DNA of 64,000 nt from Sphingomonas sp. TDK1 (GCF_001650735.1 NZ_LXVY01000034.1:434001-498000); one strand, 5' to 3'. Positions 1 to 8,410 are shown, counted from the first letter of the stretch. Numbers and translations: made by a program. Notes: generated by a model not told the origin, from the sequence alone.

Positions 1-865
1 CGCGGACCTCGGCGAGGAAGCTTGGGAGGTCGGCGGGGCGGTTCTGGAGCCGGTTATGATACCAGGCCGTCGCCGCCATGGTGGGGAACAAGGTGAGGTA
101 GTTCTGGTCGTAGCCCGGCTGGCGGACACCATAGTTCATGATGGTCGAGAACTGGACCATGCCGTTGAGGCTGAGGCCCGCCGCCTCCAGCTTGGCCGCC
201 ACCACCGGGTTGCGCAGCGTGCCGTAGCTTTCACCGAACAGGAATTTCGGGCTCGGCCAGCGATCGAACTTGCTCGTATAGCGCAAGATGGCACGGGCAA
301 AACCGTCGGCATCCTGGTCGACACCCCAGAAGTCCTTGCCGGTCTTCTCCCCCAGTGGGCGAGACCAGCCGGCACCCAGCGCATCGATGAACACGAGGTC
401 GCTCTTGTCGATCAGCGAGTTTGGATTGGGACCGAAGCCATAGGGTGCCGGGCGTATATATTCGGGATTGGCGGTGGTGACGCGGACGGGCGCGAAGCTG
501 CCCATGTGCAGCCAGATCGTAGGCGAGCCAGGCCCGCCATTATAGAAGAACGTCACCGGCCGACCGTCGCGGGCTGCACCGTCCCGGACATAGGCGGTGT
601 AGAAGTAGGAAGCGGTCGGCTTCCCATCGTCGTCCCGGATCGTAAGGGTGCCCGCCGTGGCGGTGTAGGCGATCCGCTGACCACCGACTGTCACCGCGCC
701 ATGGCTGACGGCTGCGGTCTCGTCCACGGAAGGCTTGGCCCAGGCGGCCTCCGCCTCGGCCTTCATCTGCTCGCGGTGGTCCGGGCCCTTTGCCGCCGGC
801 TTCTCCTGCGCCCAGACCGGGCTGGTGGTAGCGAGGAACAGACCAATCAAGGCAGCACGACGCAT
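1..865 (-). CDS. S10-family serine carboxypeptidase-like peptidase, C-terminal part outside the window
   Basis: Only the first 288 codons are present; the reading frame is still open at the window edge. I translated it from the ATG at 863-865, which has a GGGGG ribosome site just upstream. Residues 1-19 form a signal peptide ending in VWA, so the product is exported. The S10 landmarks are clear: NGGPGS at 109-114 (oxyanion region) and GESYG at 211-215, with Ser213 the expected nucleophile. The catalytic Asp and His would lie in the missing part. It follows mltG on the same strand after a 78-base gap. The likely role is periplasmic peptide cleavage; the substrate cannot be told. Confidence 0.86.
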   Translation of the reverse strand, partial: MRRAALIGLFLATTSPVWAQEKPAAKGPDHREQMKAEAEAAWAKPSVDETAAVSHGAVTVGGQRIAYTATAGTLTIRDDDGKPTASYFYTAYVRDGAARDGRPVTFFYNGGPGSPTIWLHMGSFAPVRVTTANPEYIRPAPYGFGPNPNSLIDKSDLVFIDALGAGWSRPLGEKTGKDFWGVDQDADGFARAILRYTSKFDRWPSPKFLFGESYGTLRNPVVAAKLEAAGLSLNGMVQFSTIMNYGVRQPGYDQNYLTLFPTMAATAWYHNRLQNRPADLPSFLAEVR

Positions 866-943
866 TAAATTCCCCCTATATTCTTGGATTAGGGAGACTT
901 TGTTACATGGCCGCGCGGCCGAGACAAGCGCGCGAGGGTTACG

Positions 944-1960
944 TTACATTTCCCCGCGAGCGCGGCGGATGGCATACCACTTCGCCACATTTGCCTGGTG
1001 CTGCGCATAGGTCTCGGCGAAGACATGGCCGCCGGTGCCATCGGCGACGAAGTACAGGGCCTTGGATTGCGCCGGGTGCAACACGGCGTCGATCGACGCG
1101 CGCCCCGGATTGGCGATCGGGCCCTCTGGCAGCCCGCGCATCGCATAGGTGTTGTAGCCGTTCTTGGCCCGCAGCTCCGACTGGAGGATGCGGCGGCCGA
1201 GCGGCTTGCCCTTGGTTATGGGATAGATGATCGTCGGATCCGCCTGGAGCGGCATGCCTGCTTTCAGGCGGTTGGCATAGACCGCCGCGACGGTCGTACG
1301 TTCGGCTGGCTTGCCCGTCTCCTTCTCCACGATCGAAGCGAGGATGATCGCCTCGCGCGGCGTGGTCACCGCCAGCCCCTTGTCGCGCGCGCGCCAAGCC
1401 TTTGCGAGATAGGCGGTCATCGCCTTCTGCATCCGCGCCAGCACCGCCGCACGCGGCTCGTCGCGAACATAGGCATAGCTGTCGGGCAGCACCGAACCCT
1501 CTTCAGGGATCTTGGCGGTTCCGGTGAGCGCCGGCGCCTTCGCAAGCGCATCGGCGACGAGGATCGACGGCATGCCCTCGGGCACGGTCACCAGCCGCTG
1601 CAGCGTCTTGCCGTCCTGCAGCATCTCCAGGATCTGCCGCGCACTGGTCCGCGGCGCGATGCGATATTCGCCCGCACGGATCGTGCTGCCGCCGCCGAGC
1701 AGCTTGGCGAAGCTCAGGAAGATCGGGCGGGAATGGATCGCCCCCGCCTTTTCCAGCTCGCGCGCCGCGCGGGAGAGCGTCGCCCCCTCCGGGACGACGA
1801 TGCTCAGCTCCTGTGTCGCCGGCCCGGGCCCCGCCCAGAGGAACCAGCCCCCGGCAAAGGCAGCGACCAGCAGCAGCGCTGCGACGAGAAGGACGCGCGG
1901 CCCCCGGCTCCTGCGTGCGGGCGCACGCTTGCCGGAACGGGGTCGCGCGTTCTTCGCCAT
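944..1960 (-). CDS. mltG: Endolytic murein transglycosylase MltG
   Basis: A 338-residue YceG/MltG-family protein. A basic N-terminus (residues 1-20) is followed by one membrane segment (about 21-42), so the enzyme domain faces the periplasm. The family signature IVEKETGKP lies near residues 210-218 and contains the catalytic glutamate; ANRL and the ADPTIIY stretch follow. The enzyme cuts nascent glycan strands and acts as a terminase for peptidoglycan synthesis. It starts 4 bases after fabF stops, so the two are almost certainly co-transcribed, a common alphaproteobacterial arrangement linking fatty acid and wall synthesis genes. Confidence 0.95.
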   Translation of the reverse strand: MAKNARPRSGKRAPARRSRGPRVLLVAALLLVAAFAGGWFLWAGPGPATQELSIVVPEGATLSRAARELEKAGAIHSRPIFLSFAKLLGGGSTIRAGEYRIAPRTSARQILEMLQDGKTLQRLVTVPEGMPSILVADALAKAPALTGTAKIPEEGSVLPDSYAYVRDEPRAAVLARMQKAMTAYLAKAWRARDKGLAVTTPREAIILASIVEKETGKPAERTTVAAVYANRLKAGMPLQADPTIIYPITKGKPLGRRILQSELRAKNGYNTYAMRGLPEGPIANPGRASIDAVLHPAQSKALYFVADGTGGHVFAETYAQHQANVAKWYAIRRARGEM

Positions 1961-1964
1961 CGGA

Positions 1965-3224
1965 TCAGAGCGCCTTCATCACCAGGCTGGCATTGGTGCC
2001 GCCGAAGCCGAACGAGTTGTTCAGCACCGCCTTCACCCCCCGCTCCTTGGCGACGTGCGGCACGAGATCGATGCCCACGCAATTGTCGCTCGGATTGTCG
2101 AGGTTGAGCGTCGGCGGCACGATCTGGTCCCGCAGCGCCAGGATGCAGAAGATGCTCTCCACCGCGCCGGCGCCGCCCAGCAAGTGGCCGATCGCCGACT
2201 TGGTCGAGCTCATCGACGCACCGCCGATCGAATCGCCGAACAGGCGACGCACCGCGCCGAGTTCGAGCTCGTCGCCCATCGGCGTCGAGGTGCCATGCGC
2301 GTTGATATAGTCGATGTCCTCCAGCGCGATGCCCGACTTGCGCATCGCCATCTGCATCGAGCGGAACGCGCCCGAGCCTTCGGGATGCGGCGCGGTCACG
2401 TGATAGGCGTCGCCCGACAGGCCATAACCGACGACTTCGGCGTAGATCTTGGCGCCGCGGCGCTTGGCATGCTCATATTCCTCGAGCACGACCACGCCCG
2501 CGCCTTCGCCCATGACGAAGCCGTCGCGGTCCTTGTCCCAGGGGCGGCTGGCCTTGGTGGGATCGTCGCGGAAGCCGGTGGACAGCGCACGTGCCTGGCC
2601 GAAACCGGCGATGCCGATCGGGCAAACGGTGCTTTCCGCGCCGCCGGCGAGCATGATGTCCGCGTCGTCCATCGCGATCATCCGCGCGGCGTCACCGATC
2701 GAGTGGGCACCGGTCGAGCAGGCGGTGACCACCGCATGGTTCGGACCCATCAGGCCGTATTTGATCGAGACCTGGCCCGAGATCAGGTTGATCAGGCGAC
2801 CATGGACGAAGTGCGGCGATACGCGCTTCGGCCCCTTTTCGGCGAGCACGAGCGATTCGCTCTCGATACCCGGCAGGCCGCCGATGCCGGAACCGATCGA
2901 GCAGCCGGCGCGAAAGCGCATCTCTTCGGGCATGTCGAGCAGGCCGGCGTCCTCGATCGCCTGGCCCGCGGCGTCGATGCCGAAGACGATGAACGGATCG
3001 ACCTGGCGCTGGATCTTGTGGTCGACACGCTTGCCGGCGTCGAAGCCATATTCATGATCGGCCGGCTTCACTTCGCAGGCATAGTTGCTCTGGAAATCCG
3101 TCGCGTCGAACTTGGTGATCGTGCCCGCGCCGGACTTGCTGGCGAGGATGTTCTTCCAGGCGGTTTCGACATCGGCCCCCAACGGGGTGACGAGTCCCAG
3201 GCCGGTCACGACTACGCGGCGCAT
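1965..3224 (-). CDS. fabF: 3-oxoacyl-[ACP] synthase II (FabF)
   Basis: Condensing enzyme of type II fatty acid elongation, 419 residues from MRRVVVTG. That start has GGAGA upstream and matches the family N-terminus; an upstream in-frame ATG would add 25 unrelated residues running into the preceding hairpin. The catalytic triad is visible: Cys169 in the TACSTG motif, a His in NAHGTSTP, and a second His in SAIGHLLGGAG. It elongates malonyl-ACP carried by the adjacent AcpP. A strong hairpin with a T tract lies between acpP and this gene, so its expression may be lower than, or partly separate from, that of acpP. Confidence 0.96.
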   Translation of the reverse strand: MRRVVVTGLGLVTPLGADVETAWKNILASKSGAGTITKFDATDFQSNYACEVKPADHEYGFDAGKRVDHKIQRQVDPFIVFGIDAAGQAIEDAGLLDMPEEMRFRAGCSIGSGIGGLPGIESESLVLAEKGPKRVSPHFVHGRLINLISGQVSIKYGLMGPNHAVVTACSTGAHSIGDAARMIAMDDADIMLAGGAESTVCPIGIAGFGQARALSTGFRDDPTKASRPWDKDRDGFVMGEGAGVVVLEEYEHAKRRGAKIYAEVVGYGLSGDAYHVTAPHPEGSGAFRSMQMAMRKSGIALEDIDYINAHGTSTPMGDELELGAVRRLFGDSIGGASMSSTKSAIGHLLGGAGAVESIFCILALRDQIVPPTLNLDNPSDNCVGIDLVPHVAKERGVKAVLNNSFGFGGTNASLVMKAL

Positions 3225-3261
3225 GGCAGTTCTCCAGTCAATTTCTGTTCGGTTCGTTCGT

Positions 3262-3313
3262 AATACAAAACGGCTCCCCGTCCGCATCGCCAAAGGCACG
3301 GGACGGGAAGCCG
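3262..3313 (-). terminator. Rho-independent terminator or attenuator between acpP and fabF
   Basis: Read on the minus strand, a 13-bp stem (3301-3313 pairing with 3271-3283, one G-U pair) encloses a 17-base loop and is followed directly by TTTTGTATT (3270 down to 3262). This is a near-ideal intrinsic terminator 38 bases upstream of the fabF start. It would cap most acpP transcripts and let a fraction read through into fabF-mltG. Confidence 0.85.
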
Positions 3314-3359
3314 CCTAGTCGCAATTCCTGCCCATCGGGCCGGGAGCGCGGTTCGAGCG

Positions 3360-3608
3360 TCAGCCCTGCTGATGCTCGGAGATGTAGGCAACGGCGTCGC
3401 CGACGGTGCTGATCTTCTCCGCGGCGTCGTCCGGGATCTCGACCCCGAACTCTTCCTCGAAGGCCATCACCAGCTCGACGATGTCGAGGCTGTCCGCGCC
3501 GAGGTCATCGGTGAAGCTCGCGGTAGGCACCACGTCCTTGGCGTCGACGCCGAGATGGTCGACAACGAGCGCCTGCACGCGGGTGGTGATCTCTTCCTGG
3601 TTGGCCAT
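3360..3608 (-). CDS. acpP: Acyl carrier protein
   Basis: An 82-residue acidic ACP starting at MANQEEI; AAGGA upstream supports this start over an in-frame ATG 16 codons earlier. Ser40 in GADSLD is the 4'-phosphopantetheine attachment site. It carries acyl chains for FabD, FabG and FabF encoded alongside. A short hairpin (3685-3702) ends the upstream gene. A possible promoter of its own (TTGCAA at 3682-3677, then TAGGTG at 3659-3654, 17-base spacing) lies in the 100-base gap; that promoter is inference. Confidence 0.97.
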   Translation of the reverse strand: MANQEEITTRVQALVVDHLGVDAKDVVPTASFTDDLGADSLDIVELVMAFEEEFGVEIPDDAAEKISTVGDAVAYISEHQQG

Positions 3609-3684
3609 GGTCCCTGTTTTCCTTTGTGATGGGGCTCTGAATCCGTTTTCCCGCACCTAGAATGCCGCCGGGGCGGTTGCAAGA

Positions 3685-3702
3685 GGGTGCCGCGCGGCAC
3701 CC
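3685..3702 (-). terminator. Short hairpin ending the small secreted-protein gene upstream of acpP
   Basis: A perfect 7-bp inverted repeat (GGGTGCC, loop GCGC, GGCACCC) lies 6 bases past the stop of the 3709-4242 gene and is followed on the minus strand by TCTTGC. The T tract is weak, so termination would be partial. It separates the fabD-fabG part of the cluster from acpP. Confidence 0.55.
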
Positions 3703-3708
3703 AACCCG

Positions 3709-4242
3709 CTATCGGGAAAAGTCGGCTGAAGCATATTCCAGCGTGTTGAGAAACGCAAAATATTGCGCGAGCAGTTCCGCATTGGCGCGAGTCTGCTGTG
3801 CTTCGTCGGTAACGGCGGCGCGGATCAGATCCTGCGTCGCCTTGGGGCTCAGGGGCTTGCGGCGGACCTCGTCGGGCAGCGCCGCAAACTGCTGGTCGAG
3901 CGCAGCCGGGTCGAAACCACGATCCCGCACCACCCGCTTGGCGATCGGCATGCCGACTTCGGCAAGCGCATAGACCCCCGACGCCGTCGCGGACGCCCCG
4001 CTCCAGCCGCGCTCGTTCGCGCACGCCGTGGTGGCGTCGTTCAATCCGCGCGTGACCGCCGGGTCGTAATGCGGACGCTGGCCGGGCGTGCCGAGGTTAC
4101 GCTCGACATCGGCGGCAAGCTGCGCCTTCACGGCAGCGTCAAGCTTCTGCGCGACGCAGCCGATCGAGGCAGGATCCGCCGGCGCCGCCAAGGCCGGGGT
4201 TGCGGTGGCAAGTGCAAATGCTGCGGCAAGAACCAAACGCAT
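3709..4242 (-). CDS. Small secreted protein of unknown function in the fab cluster
   Basis: A 177-residue protein with a clear signal peptide (residues 1-19, cleavage after ALA). The mature part is mostly helical and alanine-rich, with two cysteines (in the IGCVAQK and TTACANE segments) that could form a disulfide. I see no catalytic motif and do not recognise a family. It starts 36 bases after fabG stops on the same strand, so it is probably read from the fabD-fabG transcript and ends at a small hairpin before acpP. A periplasmic protein embedded in fatty acid genes is odd and hints at an envelope role, but that is inference. Confidence 0.75.
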   Translation of the reverse strand: MRLVLAAAFALATATPALAAPADPASIGCVAQKLDAAVKAQLAADVERNLGTPGQRPHYDPAVTRGLNDATTACANERGWSGASATASGVYALAEVGMPIAKRVVRDRGFDPAALDQQFAALPDEVRRKPLSPKATQDLIRAAVTDEAQQTRANAELLAQYFAFLNTLEYASADFSR

Positions 4243-4278
4243 GATATTCCTTACTCCACGCCCCCGGAGCTCCTCGGC

Positions 4279-5019
4279 TCAGAGCATCGCCATCCCGCCG
4301 TTCACATGCAAGGTCTGGCCCGTGACATAGGCCGCTTCCTTGCTGGCGAGATAGACGACCGCCGCGCCGATATCCTCGCCCTCGCCCAGCTTTCCGGCAG
4401 GAATACGGCCGAGCAGCGCCTCTTTTTGCGCATCGGGCAGAACGTCCGTCATCGCCGACCGGATGAAGCCGGGGGCAACGCAGTTGACGGTAATGTTGCG
4501 GCTGGCGAGCTCCTGCGCCAGCGCCTTGGACATGCCAACCAGGCCCGCCTTCGAAGCGGCATAGTTTGCCTGACCCGGATTGCCGGTCGCGCCGACGACC
4601 GAAGTGATGGAGATCATGCGGCCGAAGCGCGCCTTCATCATCGGCTTGGCAGCGGCGCGCATCAGGCGGAACGCGGCTTCCAGGTTGACCTGGATCACCT
4701 GCTCCCACTCCTCGTCCTTCATCCGCATCGCGAGATTGTCGCGCGTGACGCCGGCATTGTTGACGAGGATATCAAGCTTGCCGCCCAGCGCTTCGACCGC
4801 CTGCGGCACGAGGGCGTCGACGGCGGCGCGGTCCGACAGGTTGCAAGTGAGTGCAACATGCTCGCCGCCCAGGCCGGCGCGGAAGGCTTCCAGCTTTTCG
4901 GCATTGGATCCGGACACCGCGAGCTTCGCGCCCTGCGCCGCCAGCGCCTTGGCGATCGCCGAACCGATGCCCCCCGAAGCGCCCGTGACGAGCGCGGTCA
5001 TTCCCGTAAGATCAAACAT
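4279..5019 (-). CDS. fabG: 3-oxoacyl-[ACP] reductase FabG
   Basis: A 246-residue short-chain dehydrogenase. It shows the NADP-binding TGASGGIG near the N-terminus, NNAG near residue 88, and the catalytic Ser, Tyr and Lys of the SDR fold (the SITS segment, then YAASK). It reduces 3-oxoacyl-ACP in each elongation cycle. The position 12 bases downstream of fabD and in the same cluster as acpP and fabF identifies it as the fatty acid FabG rather than a generic SDR paralogue. Confidence 0.95.
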   Translation of the reverse strand: MFDLTGMTALVTGASGGIGSAIAKALAAQGAKLAVSGSNAEKLEAFRAGLGGEHVALTCNLSDRAAVDALVPQAVEALGGKLDILVNNAGVTRDNLAMRMKDEEWEQVIQVNLEAAFRLMRAAAKPMMKARFGRMISITSVVGATGNPGQANYAASKAGLVGMSKALAQELASRNITVNCVAPGFIRSAMTDVLPDAQKEALLGRIPAGKLGEGEDIGAAVVYLASKEAAYVTGQTLHVNGGMAML

Positions 5020-5031
5020 GTCCGTATCTCC

Positions 5032-5967
5032 TCAGAGCGCTTTCACAAGCGCTTCGATGTCATCCATGGTCACGACGCTGGTCACGCTCGCATCCGGGCT
5101 GATCCGCTTGACCATGCCGCCGAGCACCTTGCCGCCCAGCTCGACGAAATCGTGCACGCCTGCATCGAACATCGCCGACACCGATTCGCGCCAGCGGACC
5201 ATGCCGGTCACCTGCTCCACGAGCAGCGTACGAATGGTCGCGGGATCGACGACGGGTGCCGCCGTCACATTGGCATAGACCGGCACCAGCGGCGCCTGGA
5301 TCGCCACTTCGGCCAGCGCCTTCTCCATGGCGTCGGCAGCCGGCTGCATCAGCGGGCAATGGAAGGGGGCCGAAACGGGCAGCAGCAGCGCGCGCTTCGC
5401 GCCATGGTCCTTGGCAAGGGCGACCGCGCGCTCGATCGCGCCGCGAGCACCGGAAATCACCACCTGGGTCGGATCATTGTCGTTAGCGACCGCGCAGACC
5501 TCGCCCTCGGCCGCAGCGTCGGCAATTGCCTGCGCCTTGACAAGGTCCGCGCCCAGAAGCGCCGCCATCGCGCCCTCGCCCACCGGCACCGCCGATTGCA
5601 TCGCATCCCCTCGCTTGCGTAGCAGCGTTGCGGTCGTGGCAAGGTCGAGCGCACCGGCAGCGCACAGCGCCGTATATTCGCCAAGCGAATGGCCTGCGAC
5701 GAAATCGGCCTTGTCGGAAAGGCGGATGCCACCTTCCTTTTCGAGAACGCGGAGAACCGCGATCGCGTTCGCCATGATGGCGGGCTGGGCATTGGCGGTA
5801 AGCGTCAGGTCGCTCTCCGGGCCTTCGCTCATCAGCTTAAACAGATGCTGGCCCAGCGCCTCATCGACTTCCTGGAACACCTCGCGTGCAGCGGGGCTCG
5901 CCTCCGCCAGCGCCTTGCCCATGCCGACGGCCTGGCTGCCCTGTCCGGGAAATAGGAACGCGCGCAT
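5032..5967 (-). CDS. fabD: Malonyl-CoA:ACP transacylase FabD
   Basis: A 311-residue transacylase starting at MRAFLFPGQGSQ. The AGGAGA site upstream supports ATG 5965-5967 over in-frame starts further upstream. The nucleophile Ser94 sits in GHSLGEY; a His is present in the SAPFHCPLM segment near residue 200. It loads malonate onto AcpP to feed FabF. It is the first gene of the minus-strand fab cluster. The 278-base region between it and the divergent PEP-CTERM gene must hold its promoter; I could not pick a convincing -35/-10 pair there. Confidence 0.95.
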   Translation of the reverse strand: MRAFLFPGQGSQAVGMGKALAEASPAAREVFQEVDEALGQHLFKLMSEGPESDLTLTANAQPAIMANAIAVLRVLEKEGGIRLSDKADFVAGHSLGEYTALCAAGALDLATTATLLRKRGDAMQSAVPVGEGAMAALLGADLVKAQAIADAAAEGEVCAVANDNDPTQVVISGARGAIERAVALAKDHGAKRALLLPVSAPFHCPLMQPAADAMEKALAEVAIQAPLVPVYANVTAAPVVDPATIRTLLVEQVTGMVRWRESVSAMFDAGVHDFVELGGKVLGGMVKRISPDASVTSVVTMDDIEALVKAL

Positions 5968-6245
5968 ACATGTGTCTCCTGCGGAAGCGCTGTGAATGGC
6001 CGTGCGCGTTAGGGCCAGACACGGGCCGAACGCAAGCCTGCCGCTCGAGTCGAGCCGCGGCCAAGCGCAACACCGAATTTCGGGAGCAAGACAATTCTGC
6101 TGCGGTAATGCCAGCGCGCTCCGTGTCAATCTGAACCACGTGACCGCTTTTGGCACCGTTAACCTAAACTACTGTCATTGCTGACATTCTGACCTACCCG
6201 TACTTTCGTCACAGCTTTATTGAGACGAGAGCGGGAGGATTTGTG

Positions 6246-6839
6246 ATGAAATTGAAGGCTATTCTTGCAGGCGCGGCAATCATGGCAGCAGCCGCACCGT
6301 CGCTGGCAAACGCCTCCGTCGTCGTCGTGGGCAAGTGCAGTTCGGTGAGCTCTTCCAGCGGCTGCCTGTTCCTCGGCAACATCAATGGCAGCCAGAACGG
6401 GCTGAACCCGAACAGCTACAAGTTCGCGCAGGGCGTCTACAACCTCTACAATAACTTCGTTCCGAGCGCGCAGCCCAACATCAAGCTGAACTACCTGTTC
6501 GACACGGACACCACGTCCGGCCTGATCACCGGCGCCGGAAAAACGTCGGGCACCTGGTCGACGCCGGGTTATGTGATCGACTATATGGCGGTGAAGGCCG
6601 GCAGCTATTTCTCGCTCTACAAGGTGGCCGATCTGAGCAGCGGCAGCTGGAGCACGATGGACATTCCGCACGGCAAGAACCTCAAGGATCTGTCGCATAT
6701 CGTGTTCTTCGGATCGCAAGCAGTCGCCGGCGTACCCGAGCCGGCAACCTGGGGCATGATGATCGCCGGCGTCGGCATGGCTGGCGGCGCTCTTCGCCGC
6801 CGGCGCGCCCGCCAGCAGGTGCGCTTCGCCGCCGCCTGA
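6246..6839 (+). CDS. PEPxxWA-CTERM sorting domain protein
   Basis: A 197-residue exported protein (197 from ATG 6246; a GTG one codon earlier is possible, but GGGAGGA fits the ATG better). It has a signal peptide ending around residue 24 and a middle region rich in Ser, Asn, Gly and aromatic residues. The C-terminal tripartite signal is VPEPATW, then a short hydrophobic helix, then a RRRRAR cluster. That is the sphingomonad PEPxxWA variant of the PEP-CTERM tag, normally processed by an exosortase for surface display. Two N-terminal cysteines may pair. The biological role is unknown; no exosortase gene lies in the window. Confidence 0.88.
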   Translation: MKLKAILAGAAIMAAAAPSLANASVVVVGKCSSVSSSSGCLFLGNINGSQNGLNPNSYKFAQGVYNLYNNFVPSAQPNIKLNYLFDTDTTSGLITGAGKTSGTWSTPGYVIDYMAVKAGSYFSLYKVADLSSGSWSTMDIPHGKNLKDLSHIVFFGSQAVAGVPEPATWGMMIAGVGMAGGALRRRRARQQVRFAAA

Positions 6840-6883
6840 TTGCACTTGCATTCTGCCCCTGCTTTCGGGTAGGGGCACCAGAT

Positions 6884-6920
6884 CGGAGCGGAGCAGCAAT
6901 GCGTCCGCTCCGTTTGCTTT
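6884..6920 (+). terminator. Intrinsic terminator after the PEP-CTERM gene, within the rpsF leader region
   Basis: A perfect 9-bp stem (CGGAGCGGA at 6884-6892, TCCGCTCCG at 6904-6912) with an 11-base loop is followed by TTTGCTTT. It sits 45 bases after the PEP-CTERM stop and 70 bases before rpsF. A weaker hairpin (TGCCCCT/AGGGGCA, 6854-6877) precedes it. Position alone cannot exclude an attenuator in an S6:S18 leader. Confidence 0.75.
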
Positions 6921-6990
6921 ATCGAGACGACAGCCGGAGGGGCGACCGCATGGGGCGGCGTCAGCGATCGGCCAACATGGAAGAGAACGA

Positions 6991-7365
6991 ATGGCTCTGT
7001 ACGAGCATGTGTTCCTTGCGCGCCAGGATCTGGCACAGGCGCAAGTGGACGCGCTGGCGGAAACCGCCACCAAGATCGTCGAAGACAACAACGGCAAGGT
7101 CGTGAAGACCGAGACCTGGGGTCTTCGCAGCCTGGCCTATCGCATCGCGAAGAACCGCAAGGCGCACTATGTCATGCTCGAGATCGACGCGCCGGCAGGC
7201 GTGGTCGCTGAGCTGGAGCGCCAGACGCAGATCAACGAAGACGTGATCCGCTACATGACCGTCAAGGTTGACGGCCACGAGCAGGGCCCGTCGGTGATGA
7301 TGCGCAAGGGTGACCGCGAGCGTCGTGGTCGTCGCGAGCGCGACGGCGGTTTCGACGGCGAATAA
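6991..7365 (+). CDS. rpsF: 30S ribosomal protein S6
   Basis: A 124-residue protein matching S6 from MALYEHVF through the RYMTVKVD segment, with the acidic and arginine-rich C-terminal tail typical of alphaproteobacteria. S6 binds 16S rRNA with S18, encoded just downstream. It is the first gene of the classic rpsF-rpsR-rplI operon, with 13 bases to rpsR. S6:S18 commonly binds its own mRNA leader; only about 70 bases lie between the upstream hairpin and this start, so any such element must be compact or overlap that hairpin. Confidence 0.97.
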   Translation: MALYEHVFLARQDLAQAQVDALAETATKIVEDNNGKVVKTETWGLRSLAYRIAKNRKAHYVMLEIDAPAGVVAELERQTQINEDVIRYMTVKVDGHEQGPSVMMRKGDRERRGRRERDGGFDGE

Positions 7366-7378
7366 GGAGCGATAGACC

Positions 7379-7603
7379 ATGGCACGACCGTTTTTCCGCC
7401 GCCGCAAGAGCTGCCCCTTCTCCGCGAAGGATGCGCCCCGGATCGACTATAAGGACGTCCGCCTGCTGCAGGGCTTCGTCTCCGAGCGCGGCAAGATCGT
7501 CCCCTCGCGCATCACCTCGGTGAGCGCGAAGAAGCAGCGCGAACTGGCCCAGGCCATCAAGCGCGCCCGTCACCTGGGCCTGCTGCCCTACATCGTTAAG
7601 TAA
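7379..7603 (+). CDS. rpsR: 30S ribosomal protein S18
   Basis: A 74-residue basic protein with the S18 pattern: [14 protein letters not shown] at the start, an IDYKD segment, the [12 protein letters not shown] block and the final [13 protein letters not shown]. It forms a heterodimer with S6 on the 30S platform. A GGAG site lies just before the ATG. It is followed by rplI after 11 bases. Confidence 0.98.
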   Translation: MARPFFRRRKSCPFSAKDAPRIDYKDVRLLQGFVSERGKIVPSRITSVSAKKQRELAQAIKRARHLGLLPYIVK

Positions 7604-7614
7604 GGAGCGGATCC

Positions 7615-8208
7615 ATGGAAGTCATTCTGCTGGAGCGCGTTGAGAAGCTCGGCCACATCGGCGACGTGGTGAAGGTGAAGGACGGCTTTGCCCGTAACTT
7701 CCTCCTGCCGCGCAAGAAGGCACTTCGCGCCAACGAAGCCAACCGCAAGGTCTTCGAAGCCAATCGCGAGCGCATCGAAGCCGAGAACGCGACCCGTCGC
7801 GTCGAGGCCGAGAAGGAATCGAAGACGCTCGAGGGCGTTTCGGTCACCCTGATCCGCCAGGCATCGAACACCGGCCAGCTGTACGGCTCGGTCGCGGTGC
7901 GCGACCTGGTCGACGTGCTGACCGCCGACGGCCACAAGGTCAACAAGGCGCAGATCGTGCTCGACCGTCCGATCAAGGCGATCGGCCTGTACGAAGTCCG
8001 TGTCGCACTGCACCCGGAAGTCGCGGTGACCGTCAAGGTCAACGTCGCGCGTTCGCCGGAAGAGGCAGAGATGCAGGCACAGGGCGTCGACGTCATGTCG
8101 GCCATGTTCGAGCGTGAAGAGACCGGCTTCACCGAAGAATATGATCCCAACGCCGAGCCGGGCGAGATCGCGACCGAAGCCCCCGCCGCGGAAGACGCGC
8201 AGGGCTGA
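7615..8208 (+). CDS. rplI: 50S ribosomal protein L9
   Basis: A 197-residue L9: the N-terminal rRNA-binding domain ([12 protein letters not shown], then [16 protein letters not shown]), a long charged linker helix, and the C-terminal domain. An extra acidic tail of about 40 residues at the C-terminus is longer than in E. coli L9 (149 residues), as is usual in sphingomonads. It is the last gene of the operon; a strong terminator follows 24 bases downstream. Confidence 0.97.
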   Translation: MEVILLERVEKLGHIGDVVKVKDGFARNFLLPRKKALRANEANRKVFEANRERIEAENATRRVEAEKESKTLEGVSVTLIRQASNTGQLYGSVAVRDLVDVLTADGHKVNKAQIVLDRPIKAIGLYEVRVALHPEVAVTVKVNVARSPEEAEMQAQGVDVMSAMFEREETGFTEEYDPNAEPGEIATEAPAAEDAQG

Positions 8209-8232
8209 GTCGAACGACTCTACCAACAAGGC

Positions 8233-8274
8233 AAGGGCCGTACCGAGCGATCGGTGCGGCCCTTTCCTTTTTTT
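8233..8274 (+). terminator. Rho-independent terminator of the rpsF-rpsR-rplI operon
   Basis: An 8-bp stem AAGGGCCG/CGGCCCTT (8233-8240 with 8257-8264) is extended inside by ACCGA/TCGGT around a GCGA tetraloop, then followed by TCCTTTTTTT. This is a textbook intrinsic terminator. Confidence 0.93.
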
Positions 8275-8347
8275 CGGATGTGGAAACGCGCCACACCTGT
8301 CCTGAAATCCTCCCGAAAGAGAGGCGCCCGCCCCCCGAAGCCACTGG

Positions 8348-8396
8348 TGCGCGAAATCGCGCAGGCGTACCGCGTGACACCCCGAATCAGTCGGGG
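8348..8396 (+). promoter_or_regulatory. Two inverted repeats in the kup leader
   Basis: TGCGCGA/TCGCGCA (8348-8354 and 8357-8363, 2-base spacer) is a near-palindrome that could be an operator. CCCCGA/TCGGGG (8380-8385 and 8391-8396) would form a hairpin ending a few bases before the GGAGG ribosome site of kup. The sequence supports the structures; a regulatory function is inference. Confidence 0.4.
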
Positions 8397-8410
8397 AACG
8401 GAGGCCCGCA

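Noticed and set aside
909-920. 12-base palindrome GGCCGCGCGGCC upstream of the S10 gene
   Set aside because: All-GC palindromes are expected by chance at this base composition; no promoter is clearly associated.
1512-3263. Long plus-strand open frame (583 codons) opposite fabF and mltG
   Set aside because: Arg/Ala/His-rich translation without domains, fully antisense to well-supported genes; a product of high GC content.
3763-5622. 619-codon plus-strand frame opposite fabG and fabD
   Set aside because: Low-complexity basic translation, no ribosome site, antisense to fab genes with intact catalytic motifs.
6173-6186. TGTCA-TTGC-TGACA repeat upstream of the PEP-CTERM gene
   Set aside because: Only 5-bp arms; not placed against a convincing promoter.
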